From contig NZ_KQ031382.1 of NCBI RefSeq assembly GCF_000384335.2, positions 1,550,001 through 1,614,000 on the forward strand: a DNA stretch of 64,000 nt, written 5' to 3'. The translations under genes were made by a program, and so were the position numbers. This document shows, piece by piece, positions 1 to 9,423 of the stretch (within the stretch, counting starts at the first letter, position 1; every line of letters starts with the position of its first letter). Source of the stretch: Hyphomicrobium sp. 99 (lineage in GTDB: Bacteria > Pseudomonadota > Alphaproteobacteria > Rhizobiales > Hyphomicrobiaceae). Under the pieces are notes generated by a model. That model made no database searches. It saw only the letters and a program-made list of their open reading frames with translations, and was not told the origin of the DNA.

Positions 1-12
1 GAAGGCAAGGCG

Positions 13-651
13 ATGGCATCGGCGCTCTTTTTCTATCTCTTTGCAGTACTCGCGGTGGTATCGGGCGCTTCCGTCATTTTGACGAAGAACCCCGTCCACG
101 CCGTTCTGTTTCTGATCCTGGCGTTCTTCAACGCGGCAGGACTTTTCGTTCTGCTCCAGGCCGAGTTCCTGGCGATGCTGCTTGTCATCGTCTACGTCGG
201 CGCGGTTTCCGTGCTCTTCCTGTTCGTCGTCATGATGCTCGACGTTGACTTTGCCGAGCTGAAAGCTGGCTTCATCAAGAATGCAAAAGTCGGCGCGCTG
301 ATTGGCGGCATCGTGCTGACGGAGCTTGTCGCGCTCGTCGGTTACCGGGGCCTCGCGGTCGCGCCGGTGATGACCCCATCTGCGCCTATCCCCACGGGCG
401 TCACCAACACCCGGGCGCTCGGTGAAATCCTCTATACGCAATACGTCTACTACTTCCAGGGAGCCGGCCTCATCCTGCTCGTCGCGATGATCGGCGCCAT
501 CGTGCTGACGCTCAAGCATCGACAGGGCGTCAAGCGTCAATCGATCGCCGCGCAGGTCGCACGCGGACCGGCGACGGGCCTCGAAGTCATCAAGGTTCCG
601 AGCGGTGGTTCGGTCATCCCGCCCGCCAAACATCCGGAGGCAGCCGAATGA
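13..651 (+). CDS. nuoJ: NADH-quinone oxidoreductase subunit J
   Basis: Membrane-arm subunit of respiratory complex I, which couples NADH oxidation to quinone reduction and proton pumping at the inner membrane. The 212-residue protein has about five hydrophobic segments in its first 165 residues (starting with [14 protein letters not shown]) and ends in a hydrophilic tail of about 45 residues. Length and hydrophobicity fit NuoJ. It is the first gene in the window and is followed in order by nuoK, L, M and N; nuoA-I should lie upstream. Its stop overlaps the nuoK start by 4 bases (ATGA), so translation is probably coupled. Confidence 0.96.
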   Translation: MASALFFYLFAVLAVVSGASVILTKNPVHAVLFLILAFFNAAGLFVLLQAEFLAMLLVIVYVGAVSVLFLFVVMMLDVDFAELKAGFIKNAKVGALIGGIVLTELVALVGYRGLAVAPVMTPSAPIPTGVTNTRALGEILYTQYVYYFQGAGLILLVAMIGAIVLTLKHRQGVKRQSIAAQVARGPATGLEVIKVPSGGSVIPPAKHPEAAE

Positions 652-956
652 CCATAGGTCTCGGACATTATCTCGTTGTTGCCGCGTGCCTCTTCACGCT
701 CGGCATCTTCGGCATCTTCCTGAACAGAAAGAACGTCATCGTCATCCTGCTCTCGATCGAGCTGATGCTGCTGGCGGTCAACATCAACCTCGTCGCGTTT
801 TCTCATTTCAATGGCGACCTCGTCGGTCAGGTCTTCGCGCTCTTCGTGCTGACCGTCGCCGCGGCCGAATCCGCCATTGGCCTCGCGATCATGGTCGTCT
901 ACTTCCGCAACCGCGGCTCCATCGCGGTCGAAGACATCAACATGATGAAGGGGTGA
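648..956 (+). CDS. nuoK: NADH-quinone oxidoreductase subunit K
   Basis: Small MrpC-like membrane subunit of complex I, involved in proton translocation next to NuoJ and NuoN. The 102 residues form three transmembrane helices. Two buried glutamates conserved in the family are present: Glu38 in [12 protein letters not shown] and Glu74 in [11 protein letters not shown], matching Glu36 and Glu72 of E. coli NuoK. The start overlaps the nuoJ stop, and nuoL begins 7 bases after the stop. Confidence 0.96.
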   Translation: MTIGLGHYLVVAACLFTLGIFGIFLNRKNVIVILLSIELMLLAVNINLVAFSHFNGDLVGQVFALFVLTVAAAESAIGLAIMVVYFRNRGSIAVEDINMMKG

Positions 957-963
957 GGCGGGA

Positions 964-2922
964 ATGATTTACGCCGCCATCGTTTTTCTGCCGCTTGCGG
1001 GCGCGCTGATCGCAGGTCTCTTTGGCCGCGCCATCGGCGCCCGGCCGAGCGAGGTCGTCACGACAGCGTTCCTGATGACCGCTGCCGTGCTGTCGTGGGT
1101 CGCGTTTTTCCAGGTCGCGCTTGGACATGAAACGCACGACGTGACGCTGATGCGCTGGATCACATCAGGCGAACTCGACGTGTCATGGTCGCTGAAGATC
1201 GACACGCTGACGGCCGTCATGCTCGTCGTCGTAACGACCGTCTCATCGCTCGTGCATCTCTATTCCATCGGGTACATGCACGAAGATCCGTCGCGGCCAC
1301 GCTTCTTCGCCTATCTCTCGCTCTTCACCTTCGCGATGCTGATGCTGGTGACCAGCGGCAACCTCGTGCAGATGTTCTTCGGCTGGGAAGGCGTAGGCCT
1401 CGCGTCCTATCTTCTCATCGGCTTCTGGTATCAGAAGCCCTCCGCCAATGCCGCCGCGATAAAGGCCTTCATCGTCAACCGCGTCGGCGATTTCGGCTTC
1501 TCGCTCGGCATCTTCGGACTGTTCTTCGTCTTCCACACGGTCAATCTCGACGCGCTGTTCGCGGCCGCACCGAGCGCCGTCGGCAAGACGTTCAGTTTTG
1601 CGGGTCACCAAGTCGATATCCTGACGACGCTCTCGCTGCTGCTGTTCGTCGGAGCGATGGGCAAGTCAGCCCAGTTCCTGCTGCACACATGGTTGCCGGA
1701 CGCCATGGAAGGCCCGACACCCGTCTCCGCGCTCATTCATGCAGCGACGATGGTGACAGCCGGTGTGTTCATGGTCGCCCGCCTGTCGCCGATCTTTGAA
1801 CTGGCGCCGAATGCGCTCATTGTCGTGACGCTCATCGGCGCGATCACGGCCTTCTTCGCGGCGACCGTCGGCCTCGTCCAGAACGACATCAAGCGCGTCA
1901 TCGCCTATTCGACGTGCTCGCAGCTCGGCTACATGTTCGTTGCATGCGGTATCGGTGCGTATGGCGCCGGCATCTTCCACCTCTTCACGCACGCCTTCTT
2001 CAAGGCGCTGTTGTTCCTGGGCGCCGGCTCCGTCATCCACGCCATGCATCACGAGCAGGATATGCGCGCGATGGGCGGCCTCCGAAAGAAAATCCCGTGG
2101 ACGTTCGCGGCGATGATGATCGGCACGCTCGCGTTGACCGGCGTCGGCATTCCGCATCTCGCGGGCTTTGCGGGCTTCTACTCGAAAGACGCCATCATCG
2201 AGGCTGCGTACGCTGCTGATACGCCGAACAACTACGCGTTCTGGCTCCTCGTCATCGCAGCGCTGATGACGTCGTTCTACTCTTGGCGCCTCATCTTCAT
2301 GACCTTCTATGGCGAGACGCGCGCCGACCATCATACGTATGATCACGCGCACGAAAGCCCGCCGACAATGATGCTGCCGCTCGCCGTTCTCTCGCTTGGC
2401 GCGGTGCTGGCCGGCATCCTTTTCGTTCCGTACTTCATCGGTCATGACGAGACCGCGTTCTGGGGCGCCGCGCTCTTCCGCGGTGAGCACAATCACATCC
2501 TGCACGAGATGCACGAAGTGCCGGGTTGGGTGTCCTATTCCTCATTGATCGCGATGCTCGCGGGCTTTGCGATCGCCTGGGTCTACTACATCGGAGCGCC
2601 GTGGCTACCGGCGGCAACGGCGCGGACCTTCCGCCCGCTCTACCTGTTCCTGCTGAACAAGTGGTACTTCGACGAACTCTACAATTTCATCTTCGTGCGA
2701 CCCGCATTCGCGATTGGCCGCTTCCTCTGGAAGGATGGCGACGGCGTCGTAATCGACGGTGCGATCGATGGCACCGCAGCGGGCGTCGTCCGGATCACCG
2801 ACCGCGTCGTCAAGCTGCAGACGGGCTACATGTACCACTATGCCTTCGCGATGCTGATCGGCGTTGCGGCCATCCTGACATGGCTCACCTACAACGGGCT
2901 CTTTGGCGGGGTGCTCAAATGA
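964..2922 (+). CDS. nuoL: NADH-quinone oxidoreductase subunit L
   Basis: Distal antiporter-like proton-pumping subunit of complex I. At 652 residues it has the full family length, with about 14-16 helices and a C-terminal extension that in known structures forms the long lateral helix along the membrane arm. Visible antiporter-family signatures include [17 protein letters not shown], the [20 protein letters not shown] segment, and [20 protein letters not shown] with its conserved lysine. NuoM follows with a 4-base ATGA overlap. Confidence 0.97.
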   Translation: MIYAAIVFLPLAGALIAGLFGRAIGARPSEVVTTAFLMTAAVLSWVAFFQVALGHETHDVTLMRWITSGELDVSWSLKIDTLTAVMLVVVTTVSSLVHLYSIGYMHEDPSRPRFFAYLSLFTFAMLMLVTSGNLVQMFFGWEGVGLASYLLIGFWYQKPSANAAAIKAFIVNRVGDFGFSLGIFGLFFVFHTVNLDALFAAAPSAVGKTFSFAGHQVDILTTLSLLLFVGAMGKSAQFLLHTWLPDAMEGPTPVSALIHAATMVTAGVFMVARLSPIFELAPNALIVVTLIGAITAFFAATVGLVQNDIKRVIAYSTCSQLGYMFVACGIGAYGAGIFHLFTHAFFKALLFLGAGSVIHAMHHEQDMRAMGGLRKKIPWTFAAMMIGTLALTGVGIPHLAGFAGFYSKDAIIEAAYAADTPNNYAFWLLVIAALMTSFYSWRLIFMTFYGETRADHHTYDHAHESPPTMMLPLAVLSLGAVLAGILFVPYFIGHDETAFWGAALFRGEHNHILHEMHEVPGWVSYSSLIAMLAGFAIAWVYYIGAPWLPAATARTFRPLYLFLLNKWYFDELYNFIFVRPAFAIGRFLWKDGDGVVIDGAIDGTAAGVVRITDRVVKLQTGYMYHYAFAMLIGVAAILTWLTYNGLFGGVLK

Positions 2923-4418
2923 GCAACATTCTCTCGGTCGTAACCTTCCTGCCGCTTGTCGGCGCGCTGCTGATCGCAACGCTCAACTCTGAAGCGAAAG
3001 GCAACGCGCGCTGGATCGCGCTCTGGACCACGCTCGTCACCTTCGCGGTTTCGCTGCTGATCTGGATCAACTTCGACACGAACACCGCGGGCTTCCAGTT
3101 CGTTGAGGAGCACCCTTGGCTCGGGCCGTTGAAGTACAAGATGGGTGTCGATGGCATCTCGATGCTGTTCGTCATTCTGACGACGTTCCTGATGCCGCTC
3201 TGCATCCTCGCGAGCTGGGTGTCGGTCCAGGAGCGCGTCAAGGAATACATGATCGCGTTCCTCGTCTTGGAAACGCTGATGCTCGGCGTCTTCTCGGCGC
3301 TCGATATGGTTCTTTTCTACCTCTTCTTCGAGGGCGGCCTAATCCCGATGTTCATCATCATCGGCGTCTGGGGCGGCAAGCGGCGCGTCTACGCGAGCTT
3401 CAAGTTCTTCCTCTATACCTTGCTCGGCTCAGTGCTGATGCTGCTCGCCATGATGGCGATGTATTGGCACGCAGGCACGACCGACATCCCGACCTTGCTG
3501 CAAACGAAGTTCCCCGCGGACATGCAGTGGTGGCTCTGGATCGCGTTCTTCGCGTCCTTCGCCGTGAAGATGCCGATGTGGCCCGTCCACACCTGGCTTC
3601 CCGACGCGCACGTCGAAGCGCCGACGGCCGGATCGGTCATCCTCGCCGGCATTCTCTTGAAGATGGGAGGCTACGGCTTCCTGCGCTTCTCGCTGCCGAT
3701 GTTCCCGAACGCTTCGGCTGATCTCGCGCCGCTCGTCTTTACGCTCTCGATCGTTGCAATCATCTACACCTCGCTCGTCGCGCTCGTGCAGGAAGACATC
3801 AAGAAGCTCATCGCTTATTCGTCCGTTGCTCACATGGGCTACGTGACGATGGGCATCTTCACCGCATCCCAGCAGGGCATCGACGGCGCCATCTTCCAGA
3901 TGCTGTCCCACGGCATCGTTTCATCCGCGCTCTTCCTCTGCGTCGGCGTCATCTATGACCGGACGCACACGCGCGAGATTGCGGCCTACGGCGGCCTCGT
4001 CGAACGGATGCCGAAATACGCCGTCGCCTTCATGGTATTCACGATGGCGAACGTCGGCCTGCCCGGAACGAGCGGCTTCATCGGCGAATTCCTGACGCTG
4101 CTGTCGGCCTTCAAGGCCAACACGTGGGTCGCGATCCTGGCGACGACCGGCGTTGTCCTGTCGGCGGCCTACGCGCTCTATCTCTATCGCCGCGTGATCT
4201 TCGGCGTGCTTGAAAAGGCGAGCCTGAAGAAGCTTCTCGATCTCTCTCCGCGTGAGATCGCGATCCTCGCGCCGCTCGTGATCCTCACCATTTTCTACGG
4301 TGTCTATCCCGCACCCGTCCTCGACGTGACGGCGACATCGGTGAAGAACCTCGTGCAAAACTATCAATCCGCTCAGGGGATGGCGGCCGCATCGGCGGCG
4401 CCTCAAGGAACCCAATAA
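2919..4418 (+). CDS. nuoM: NADH-quinone oxidoreductase subunit M
   Basis: Second antiporter-like proton-pumping subunit of complex I, 499 residues. I place the start at the ATG overlapping the nuoL stop ([18 protein letters not shown]); the open frame runs further upstream but only antisense to, or out of frame with, nuoL. Signatures are [20 protein letters not shown] and [20 protein letters not shown], the same motif as in NuoL and NuoN. The stop and the nuoN start share one base (TAATG). Confidence 0.97.
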   Translation: MSNILSVVTFLPLVGALLIATLNSEAKGNARWIALWTTLVTFAVSLLIWINFDTNTAGFQFVEEHPWLGPLKYKMGVDGISMLFVILTTFLMPLCILASWVSVQERVKEYMIAFLVLETLMLGVFSALDMVLFYLFFEGGLIPMFIIIGVWGGKRRVYASFKFFLYTLLGSVLMLLAMMAMYWHAGTTDIPTLLQTKFPADMQWWLWIAFFASFAVKMPMWPVHTWLPDAHVEAPTAGSVILAGILLKMGGYGFLRFSLPMFPNASADLAPLVFTLSIVAIIYTSLVALVQEDIKKLIAYSSVAHMGYVTMGIFTASQQGIDGAIFQMLSHGIVSSALFLCVGVIYDRTHTREIAAYGGLVERMPKYAVAFMVFTMANVGLPGTSGFIGEFLTLLSAFKANTWVAILATTGVVLSAAYALYLYRRVIFGVLEKASLKKLLDLSPREIAILAPLVILTIFYGVYPAPVLDVTATSVKNLVQNYQSAQGMAAASAAPQGTQ

Positions 4419-5872
4419 TGGATAGCTCGGTCCTCCACGTCATTTTGCCGGAGTTGATACTCGCGATCGGCGCCATTGCGCTTTTGATGATCGGTGTCTT
4501 TTCACCGAATGGCGAAACGTCGGGCCGCAACGTCACTTGGCTTGCGATTGCGGTATTGATCGCGGCTGCTATTGCCGTATTCGAAGGCAGCGGCTCTTCA
4601 ACGATTTTTGGCGGAGCGTTCGTTTCCGACGCGTTTACCCGCTTCCTGAAGATCGTCATTCTCGTCGGCGCCGCTTTGACGCTGCTGATGACCTTCGACA
4701 ACTTTGGCCGCGCCAAGCTTCTGCTGTTTGAATATCCGGTGCTCGTGCTTCTCGCGACCCTCGGCATGCTGATGATGGTCTCGGCGAATGACCTCATCGC
4801 GCTTTATCTCGGCCTCGAGCTGCAATCGCTCGCGCTCTACGTCGTCGCTGCGTTCAAGCGCGATGATGTGCAATCCAGCGAAGCCGGCCTGAAGTATTTC
4901 GTCCTCGGCGCGTTGTCGTCGGGCATGCTTCTCTACGGCGCCTCGATGCTCTACGGCGTGACGGGCTCGACGAGCTACGCGACGATCGCAGCCGCAGCGA
5001 ACATGCCGGAAATGGCCACGAACATCGGCCTGACCGTCGGCCTCGTGTTCGTACTGGTCGGTCTGGCCTTCAAGGTTGCCGCCGTGCCGTTCCACATGTG
5101 GACGCCGGACGTCTATCAAGGCGCGCCGACGCCGGTCACAGCATTCTTCGCCGGTGCGCCGAAGATCGCCGCCATGGCGCTGCTGCTGCGGTTCACCCAG
5201 GCGGCTCTCCCAGGCATTTCATCGCAATGGGAGCAGATCATTATCTTCATTTCGATCGCCTCGATGGCGCTCGGCTCCTTTGCTGCAATCGGCCAGACCA
5301 ACGTCAAACGGCTGCTCGCATACTCCTCGATCGGCAACATCGGCTTCGCATTGATAGGCCTTGCGGCGAACAACACCGAAGGCACCGCCGGCGTTCTGAT
5401 TTATCTCGTAATTTACGTGGCGATGACGCTCGGCGCGTTCGCCTGTGTCCTCTCGATGCAGCGTAATGGCCGCAACGTCGAAAGCATCTCCGACCTTTCT
5501 GGTCTCGCGAAAACCGACCTGACGTTCGCGACCATCCTGGCCGTCCTGATGTTTTCCCTTGCAGGTATTCCGCCGCTCGCCGGGTTCTGGGCGAAATGGT
5601 ACGTCTTCCTGCCGGCGATCAAGGCTGGGCTTTATCCGCTGTCGGTCATCGGCGTCGTCACGAGCGTTGTCGGCGCCTACTACTATCTGCGGGTCGTGAA
5701 GATCATGTTCTTCGACGAGTCGGTCGAGGGCTTTTCGCCGACCGAAGGCCGGACCTTCGCGGTCATGGCGCTTTCGGCTGCTTTCGTGGTGGCATTTGTT
5801 TTGCCCTTCGTCGGCGGAGCCGTGGTAGATGCAGCAACGGCCGCAGCTTCGGTGCTGGTGCCGCCCCGCTAG
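4418..5872 (+). CDS. nuoN: NADH-quinone oxidoreductase subunit N
   Basis: Third antiporter-like subunit of complex I, 484 residues with about 14 hydrophobic segments. Typical motifs are FHMWTPDVYQGAPTPVTAFF and QTNVKRLLAYSSIGNIGFAL. It is the last nuo gene; the biotin ligase gene starts 7 bases after its stop, an arrangement I know from other Hyphomicrobiales, so nuoN-birA-rnj are probably cotranscribed. Confidence 0.97.
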   Translation: MDSSVLHVILPELILAIGAIALLMIGVFSPNGETSGRNVTWLAIAVLIAAAIAVFEGSGSSTIFGGAFVSDAFTRFLKIVILVGAALTLLMTFDNFGRAKLLLFEYPVLVLLATLGMLMMVSANDLIALYLGLELQSLALYVVAAFKRDDVQSSEAGLKYFVLGALSSGMLLYGASMLYGVTGSTSYATIAAAANMPEMATNIGLTVGLVFVLVGLAFKVAAVPFHMWTPDVYQGAPTPVTAFFAGAPKIAAMALLLRFTQAALPGISSQWEQIIIFISIASMALGSFAAIGQTNVKRLLAYSSIGNIGFALIGLAANNTEGTAGVLIYLVIYVAMTLGAFACVLSMQRNGRNVESISDLSGLAKTDLTFATILAVLMFSLAGIPPLAGFWAKWYVFLPAIKAGLYPLSVIGVVTSVVGAYYYLRVVKIMFFDESVEGFSPTEGRTFAVMALSAAFVVAFVLPFVGGAVVDAATAAASVLVPPR

Positions 5873-5878
5873 CTCTTT

Positions 5879-6652
5879 TTGAACGGCAAATCCGTGCCTC
5901 GTATCATCCATCTCGCCGAGACGGGATCGACGAACGCTGACGCCATGCGTCTTGCCCTGGGCGGCGAAGAGCTTCCCCTATGGGTCCTCGCCGACAGCCA
6001 GACGGGCGGCCGGGGCCGCTCCGGCCGGACGTGGGTTTCCCAGCCAGGTAACCTTCACGCCAGCGTGGCATTCCGGTGCAATGCGCCCATGGAGAAGGCG
6101 GGCCAATTGTCACTATTGGCCGGAATCGCGGTGATAGACGCCGTTCGAGCCACAATGGATCTTGCGCCGGGAACCGATCTTCGCCTCAAATGGCCGAACG
6201 ACATTTTAATAGGAAGTGCCAAGGCCGGAGGAATCCTGGTCGAGAGCACGTCCGCTCGCGTGGGCTCCGGCTTTTTAGCGATTTTAGGTTTTGGATTGAA
6301 TTTGATCACCTCACCCGACACGCTTGGCCGTGCAGTCGCGGCCTTCCGCCATCATGGCAAAGTTCCCGAGCCGCTCGCCTTCACCGAGACGCTGTCAGAA
6401 AAGATCTTTTTCTGGCTCGACCGTTGGCAAGAGGGGGAGGGATTCCCCGCGATCCGTGAGGCCTGGGTCGAGCGCGCGGGCCCAATGGGTGAACCCATCG
6501 TCCTCAATACGGTCGCTGGACCTTTATCTGCAACTTATCAGGGGCTTTCAGAAACGGGCGCCCTGCGTGCGGACATAGACGGCGATATCAAAGAGATCAG
6601 CTACGGCGACGTCATGCTCGTCAGCCAGGTTGCACGCGATGGAACTCCATGA
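5879..6652 (+). CDS. birA: biotin--[acetyl-CoA-carboxylase] ligase
   Basis: Joins biotin to the carrier lysine of biotin-dependent carboxylases via biotinyl-5'-AMP, in the cytoplasm. The 257-residue protein has the ligase motifs GRGRSGR (about 44-50), LKWPND (103-108) and KAGGIL (115-120), followed by the small C-terminal domain. There is no N-terminal helix-turn-helix, so it is a monofunctional ligase and not a repressor like E. coli BirA. The start used is a TTG; an in-frame GTG lies 15 bases downstream. The stop overlaps the next start (ATGA). Confidence 0.92.
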   Translation: MNGKSVPRIIHLAETGSTNADAMRLALGGEELPLWVLADSQTGGRGRSGRTWVSQPGNLHASVAFRCNAPMEKAGQLSLLAGIAVIDAVRATMDLAPGTDLRLKWPNDILIGSAKAGGILVESTSARVGSGFLAILGFGLNLITSPDTLGRAVAAFRHHGKVPEPLAFTETLSEKIFFWLDRWQEGEGFPAIREAWVERAGPMGEPIVLNTVAGPLSATYQGLSETGALRADIDGDIKEISYGDVMLVSQVARDGTP

Positions 6653-8361
6653 GCGATCGCGACCAGCCTTCGCGATCGGGAAGTTCGCGACCCGACGAAC
6701 TCGTATTCGCCGCGCTCGGCGGCCTCGGCGAGATCGGCATGAACGTCTATCTCTACGGCTTCGGCCCGCCGAGAGCGCGTTCCTGGTTGATGGTCGATCT
6801 CGGCGTCACGTTCCCTCATGAGAGCGAACCCGGCGCCGACGTCGTGCTGCCGGACCTTCGCTATATCGTAGCTGAGCGGAAAAACCTCGCCGGCCTCGTG
6901 TTGACCCACGCGCACGAAGATCACATCGGCGCCGTCATCGACCTTTGGCCGTCACTCGAATGTCCGATCTTTGCAACGCCGTTCACGGCGGGAATGTTGA
7001 AGACGAAGGTCGGCGAATTCGGCGGAACGCTCACTCTGCCGATCAAGGAAGTGCCGCTCGGCGGCCGCTTCAACGCCGGTCCTTTCGACGTCGAGTTCGT
7101 GAGCCTTACGCATTCGATCCCGGAGCCGAACGGTCTGGCGATCCGAACGCCAGCAGGGCTCGTCTTCCACACCGGCGACTGGAAGCTCGATCCGACGCCC
7201 GTCGTCGGCAGGCCGCATGATGCCGCACGGCTCGAGGCGCTGGGCACGGAAGGCGTTCTGGCCTTGGTTGGCGACTCGACAAACGCGCTTCGCGAAGGCC
7301 GATCAGCGTCGGAAACCGACGTGGCGAAGACGTTGCAAAAGATAATCGCCGACGCGCCCCGTTGCGTTGCCGTAACGCTCTTCGCGTCGAATGTCGCCCG
7401 CGTCGCCTCGATCGTGGCTGCTTGCCATGCGGCGGGCCGTACGCTCGTCGTTGCCGGACGCGCGCTTCATCGCATTATCGAAGTCGCGATCGAGACGGGT
7501 TATCTCCCGAAAGGCTTCACCTATCTCGATCAGCAGCGCTTTTCGGATCTGCCGCGAGACAAGATCGTCGTTCTTTGCACCGGCAGTCAGGGTGAGCCGC
7601 GCGCAGCGATGGCGCGTATCGCCGAAGACGAGCATCCCGACATCTCGCTCGACAAGGGCGATCTCGTCATCTTTTCCTCGCGCACCATTCCCGGAAACGA
7701 GAAAGCTGTCTCGCGCATCCAGAATGGCTTGGCCCGGCTCGGCGTCGACATCGTCACCGACGCCGAAGCGCTCGTGCATGTAACGGGTCATCCGCGTCGC
7801 GACGAACTCAAGGACATGTACGCCTGGATCCGTCCGAAGATCGCCATTCCAATGCATGGCGAAGCACGGCATCTGAGGGCGCACGCCAAGCTCGCACGCG
7901 AATGCGGAGCGAGCGAAACATTCACGATGGGCGACGGCGATCTTTTGAAGCTGTGGCCAGGGCCTGCGGGCGTCGTCGATCAACTGCCGGTCGGACGCCT
8001 GTTCCGCGACGGCAATCTGATCGTTCCGGACATCGAAGGCCCCGTTAAGAGCCGCCGGAAACTATCCTTCGTCGGCATAGCGGTGGTGTCGATGGCCCTA
8101 TCACGGCGCGGCGAGATCATCGGTGAGCCCGGGGTCGTGCTCGAGGGCGTGCCTGCCGCCGATCGTGACGGAGAATCGATGCGCGAGATCGTGCTCGACG
8201 CCATCGACGGAACGCTCCGCTCGATTCCGCCGAAGCGGCGCGGAGACCACGCCATGGTTCAGGACGCGGTGCTTCGCTCGGTGCGTGCCGCCATTAACGA
8301 GGCATGGGGCAAGAAGCCAGTTGTCAAAGTGCTGGTCTCCGTGGTGGATGGCAGAAGCTAA
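6649..8361 (+). CDS. rnj: ribonuclease J
   Basis: Metallo-beta-lactamase/beta-CASP ribonuclease that acts as a 5'-3' exonuclease, and in some species an endonuclease, in rRNA maturation and mRNA decay. It has 570 residues, close to the family norm. The metal-binding HAHEDH motif lies at about residues 87-92; SLTHSIPE, HTGDWKLD and the late MHGEARHLRAH are further conserved catalytic or structural segments. The C-terminal domain (about 450-570) is present. It is translationally coupled to birA. RNase J alongside the RNase E pathway is usual in alphaproteobacteria. Confidence 0.93.
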   Translation: MSDRDQPSRSGSSRPDELVFAALGGLGEIGMNVYLYGFGPPRARSWLMVDLGVTFPHESEPGADVVLPDLRYIVAERKNLAGLVLTHAHEDHIGAVIDLWPSLECPIFATPFTAGMLKTKVGEFGGTLTLPIKEVPLGGRFNAGPFDVEFVSLTHSIPEPNGLAIRTPAGLVFHTGDWKLDPTPVVGRPHDAARLEALGTEGVLALVGDSTNALREGRSASETDVAKTLQKIIADAPRCVAVTLFASNVARVASIVAACHAAGRTLVVAGRALHRIIEVAIETGYLPKGFTYLDQQRFSDLPRDKIVVLCTGSQGEPRAAMARIAEDEHPDISLDKGDLVIFSSRTIPGNEKAVSRIQNGLARLGVDIVTDAEALVHVTGHPRRDELKDMYAWIRPKIAIPMHGEARHLRAHAKLARECGASETFTMGDGDLLKLWPGPAGVVDQLPVGRLFRDGNLIVPDIEGPVKSRRKLSFVGIAVVSMALSRRGEIIGEPGVVLEGVPAADRDGESMREIVLDAIDGTLRSIPPKRRGDHAMVQDAVLRSVRAAINEAWGKKPVVKVLVSVVDGRS

Positions 8362-8407
8362 AACGCTGTAACATTTCGCTCGCCTTTGCCATGCCGGAGA
8401 CCCAAGC

Positions 8408-8812
8408 ATGATCGGACGCCTTAACCACGTCGCCATAGCTGTCAAAGATCTCGCAAAGGCTTCAGCTGTTTACAAAAATGCCCTGGGAGCGCAGGTCGGT
8501 CCGCCGCTCGTGCAACCGGAGCACGGCGTTACCGTCGTTTTCATCGAGCTTCCAAACACCAAGATTGAGCTGCTCGAGCCGCTCGGCGAAGGTTCGCCGA
8601 TTGCGAAATTTCTCGAAAAGTCTCCCGACGGCGGAATTCACCATGTATGCTACGAGGTGGATGATATCATTGCGGCGCGCGACCAGTTGAAGTCTCAGGG
8701 GGCTCGCGTACTCGGCGATGGCACTCCAAAGATCGGCGCACACGGTAAGCCCGTGCTGTTTCTGCATCCGAAGGATTTCTGCGGCACTCTCGTCGAGCTG
8801 GAGCAGGTCTGA
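8408..8812 (+). CDS. mce: methylmalonyl-CoA epimerase
   Basis: Interconverts (2R)- and (2S)-methylmalonyl-CoA in propionyl-CoA and ethylmalonyl-CoA metabolism. The 134-residue protein is a vicinal-oxygen-chelate (glyoxalase) fold: it opens with IGRLNHVAIAVKDL (metal His), contains PDGGIHHVCYEVDDI in the middle, and ends FCGTLVELEQV with the last metal-ligand Glu. The start is the ATG 47 bases after rnj. A glyoxalase-fold protein of another specificity is possible, but length and motifs fit Mce well. Confidence 0.9.
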   Translation: MIGRLNHVAIAVKDLAKASAVYKNALGAQVGPPLVQPEHGVTVVFIELPNTKIELLEPLGEGSPIAKFLEKSPDGGIHHVCYEVDDIIAARDQLKSQGARVLGDGTPKIGAHGKPVLFLHPKDFCGTLVELEQV

Positions 8813-8851
8813 AGCGGCCTCGGTGCAGCCAAGAGAATAAAGGTCAGTGCG

Positions 8852-9076
8852 ATGCGTACGTCAGTAGCGGTGGCAACATTCCTTTGCCTGTGGTTCATCA
8901 CGCTATTTGCGGTGCTACCCTTCTTCGCGAAAACTCAGGGCGAGGCTGGCGAGGTTGTTCCAGGCACCTCTGAAAGCGCCCCCCACAAAATGAACGTCCT
9001 CAGGCTTTTTTGGGTCAATACGATCGTTGCGGCGATCACCTTCGCGGGCGTCTACGCCGTGATCGCGAACATCTGA
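8852..9076 (+). CDS. DUF1467 family membrane protein
   Basis: A 74-residue protein with two transmembrane helices (about 7-26 and 51-72) joined by a short polar loop. The pattern TFLCLWFITLFAVLPF ... NTIVAAITFAGVYAVI matches the alphaproteobacterial DUF1467 family, which I know to sit between mce and proS in related genomes. Its function is unknown. A short gap to mce suggests the same transcript. Confidence 0.8.
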   Translation: MRTSVAVATFLCLWFITLFAVLPFFAKTQGEAGEVVPGTSESAPHKMNVLRLFWVNTIVAAITFAGVYAVIANI

Positions 9077-9423
9077 GACTTACCGCTCCAATCCCGATTT
9101 GGCAGTCAATCAAAGCTCATAGTGTCGTGGATTATCGCCACGCCGCCGATTGCCAGCGGGGCGGTCCCCCGCTATTGCGCGCTATCTCGGTCTCGCCGTC
9201 TGACGCGCGCGTCTCCGCGACGTTGAACCTTTGGGCAGCCAGCTTTGCATCGTTGCAACGCCAGCATGAAAAGGCTATTCGGCTGAGGCTCAATTCCTGA
9301 ATTCCAAGAGACTACGGCGCGGCTCGCCCGCGCGGATTTAACGAGCGAGCCCGCAATGCGCATGTCCAAGATCTTGTCCTGCCGTCCATCCCGTTCGCAC
9401 ACTGGCGCGCCGGAGGCCGCACG
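9077..9423. other. intergenic region before proS
   Basis: 347 bases between the DUF1467 gene and proS. I see no convincing gene, tRNA or T-run terminator. A 96-codon open frame on the plus strand at 9010-9300 has no family resemblance and overlaps the DUF1467 gene. The proS promoter is presumably here, but I cannot point to one. Confidence 0.4.

Noticed and set aside
2526-2918. N-terminal extension of NuoM by about 130 residues
   Set aside because: The extension is another frame of nuoL; the ATGA-overlap start gives the standard NuoM N-terminus.
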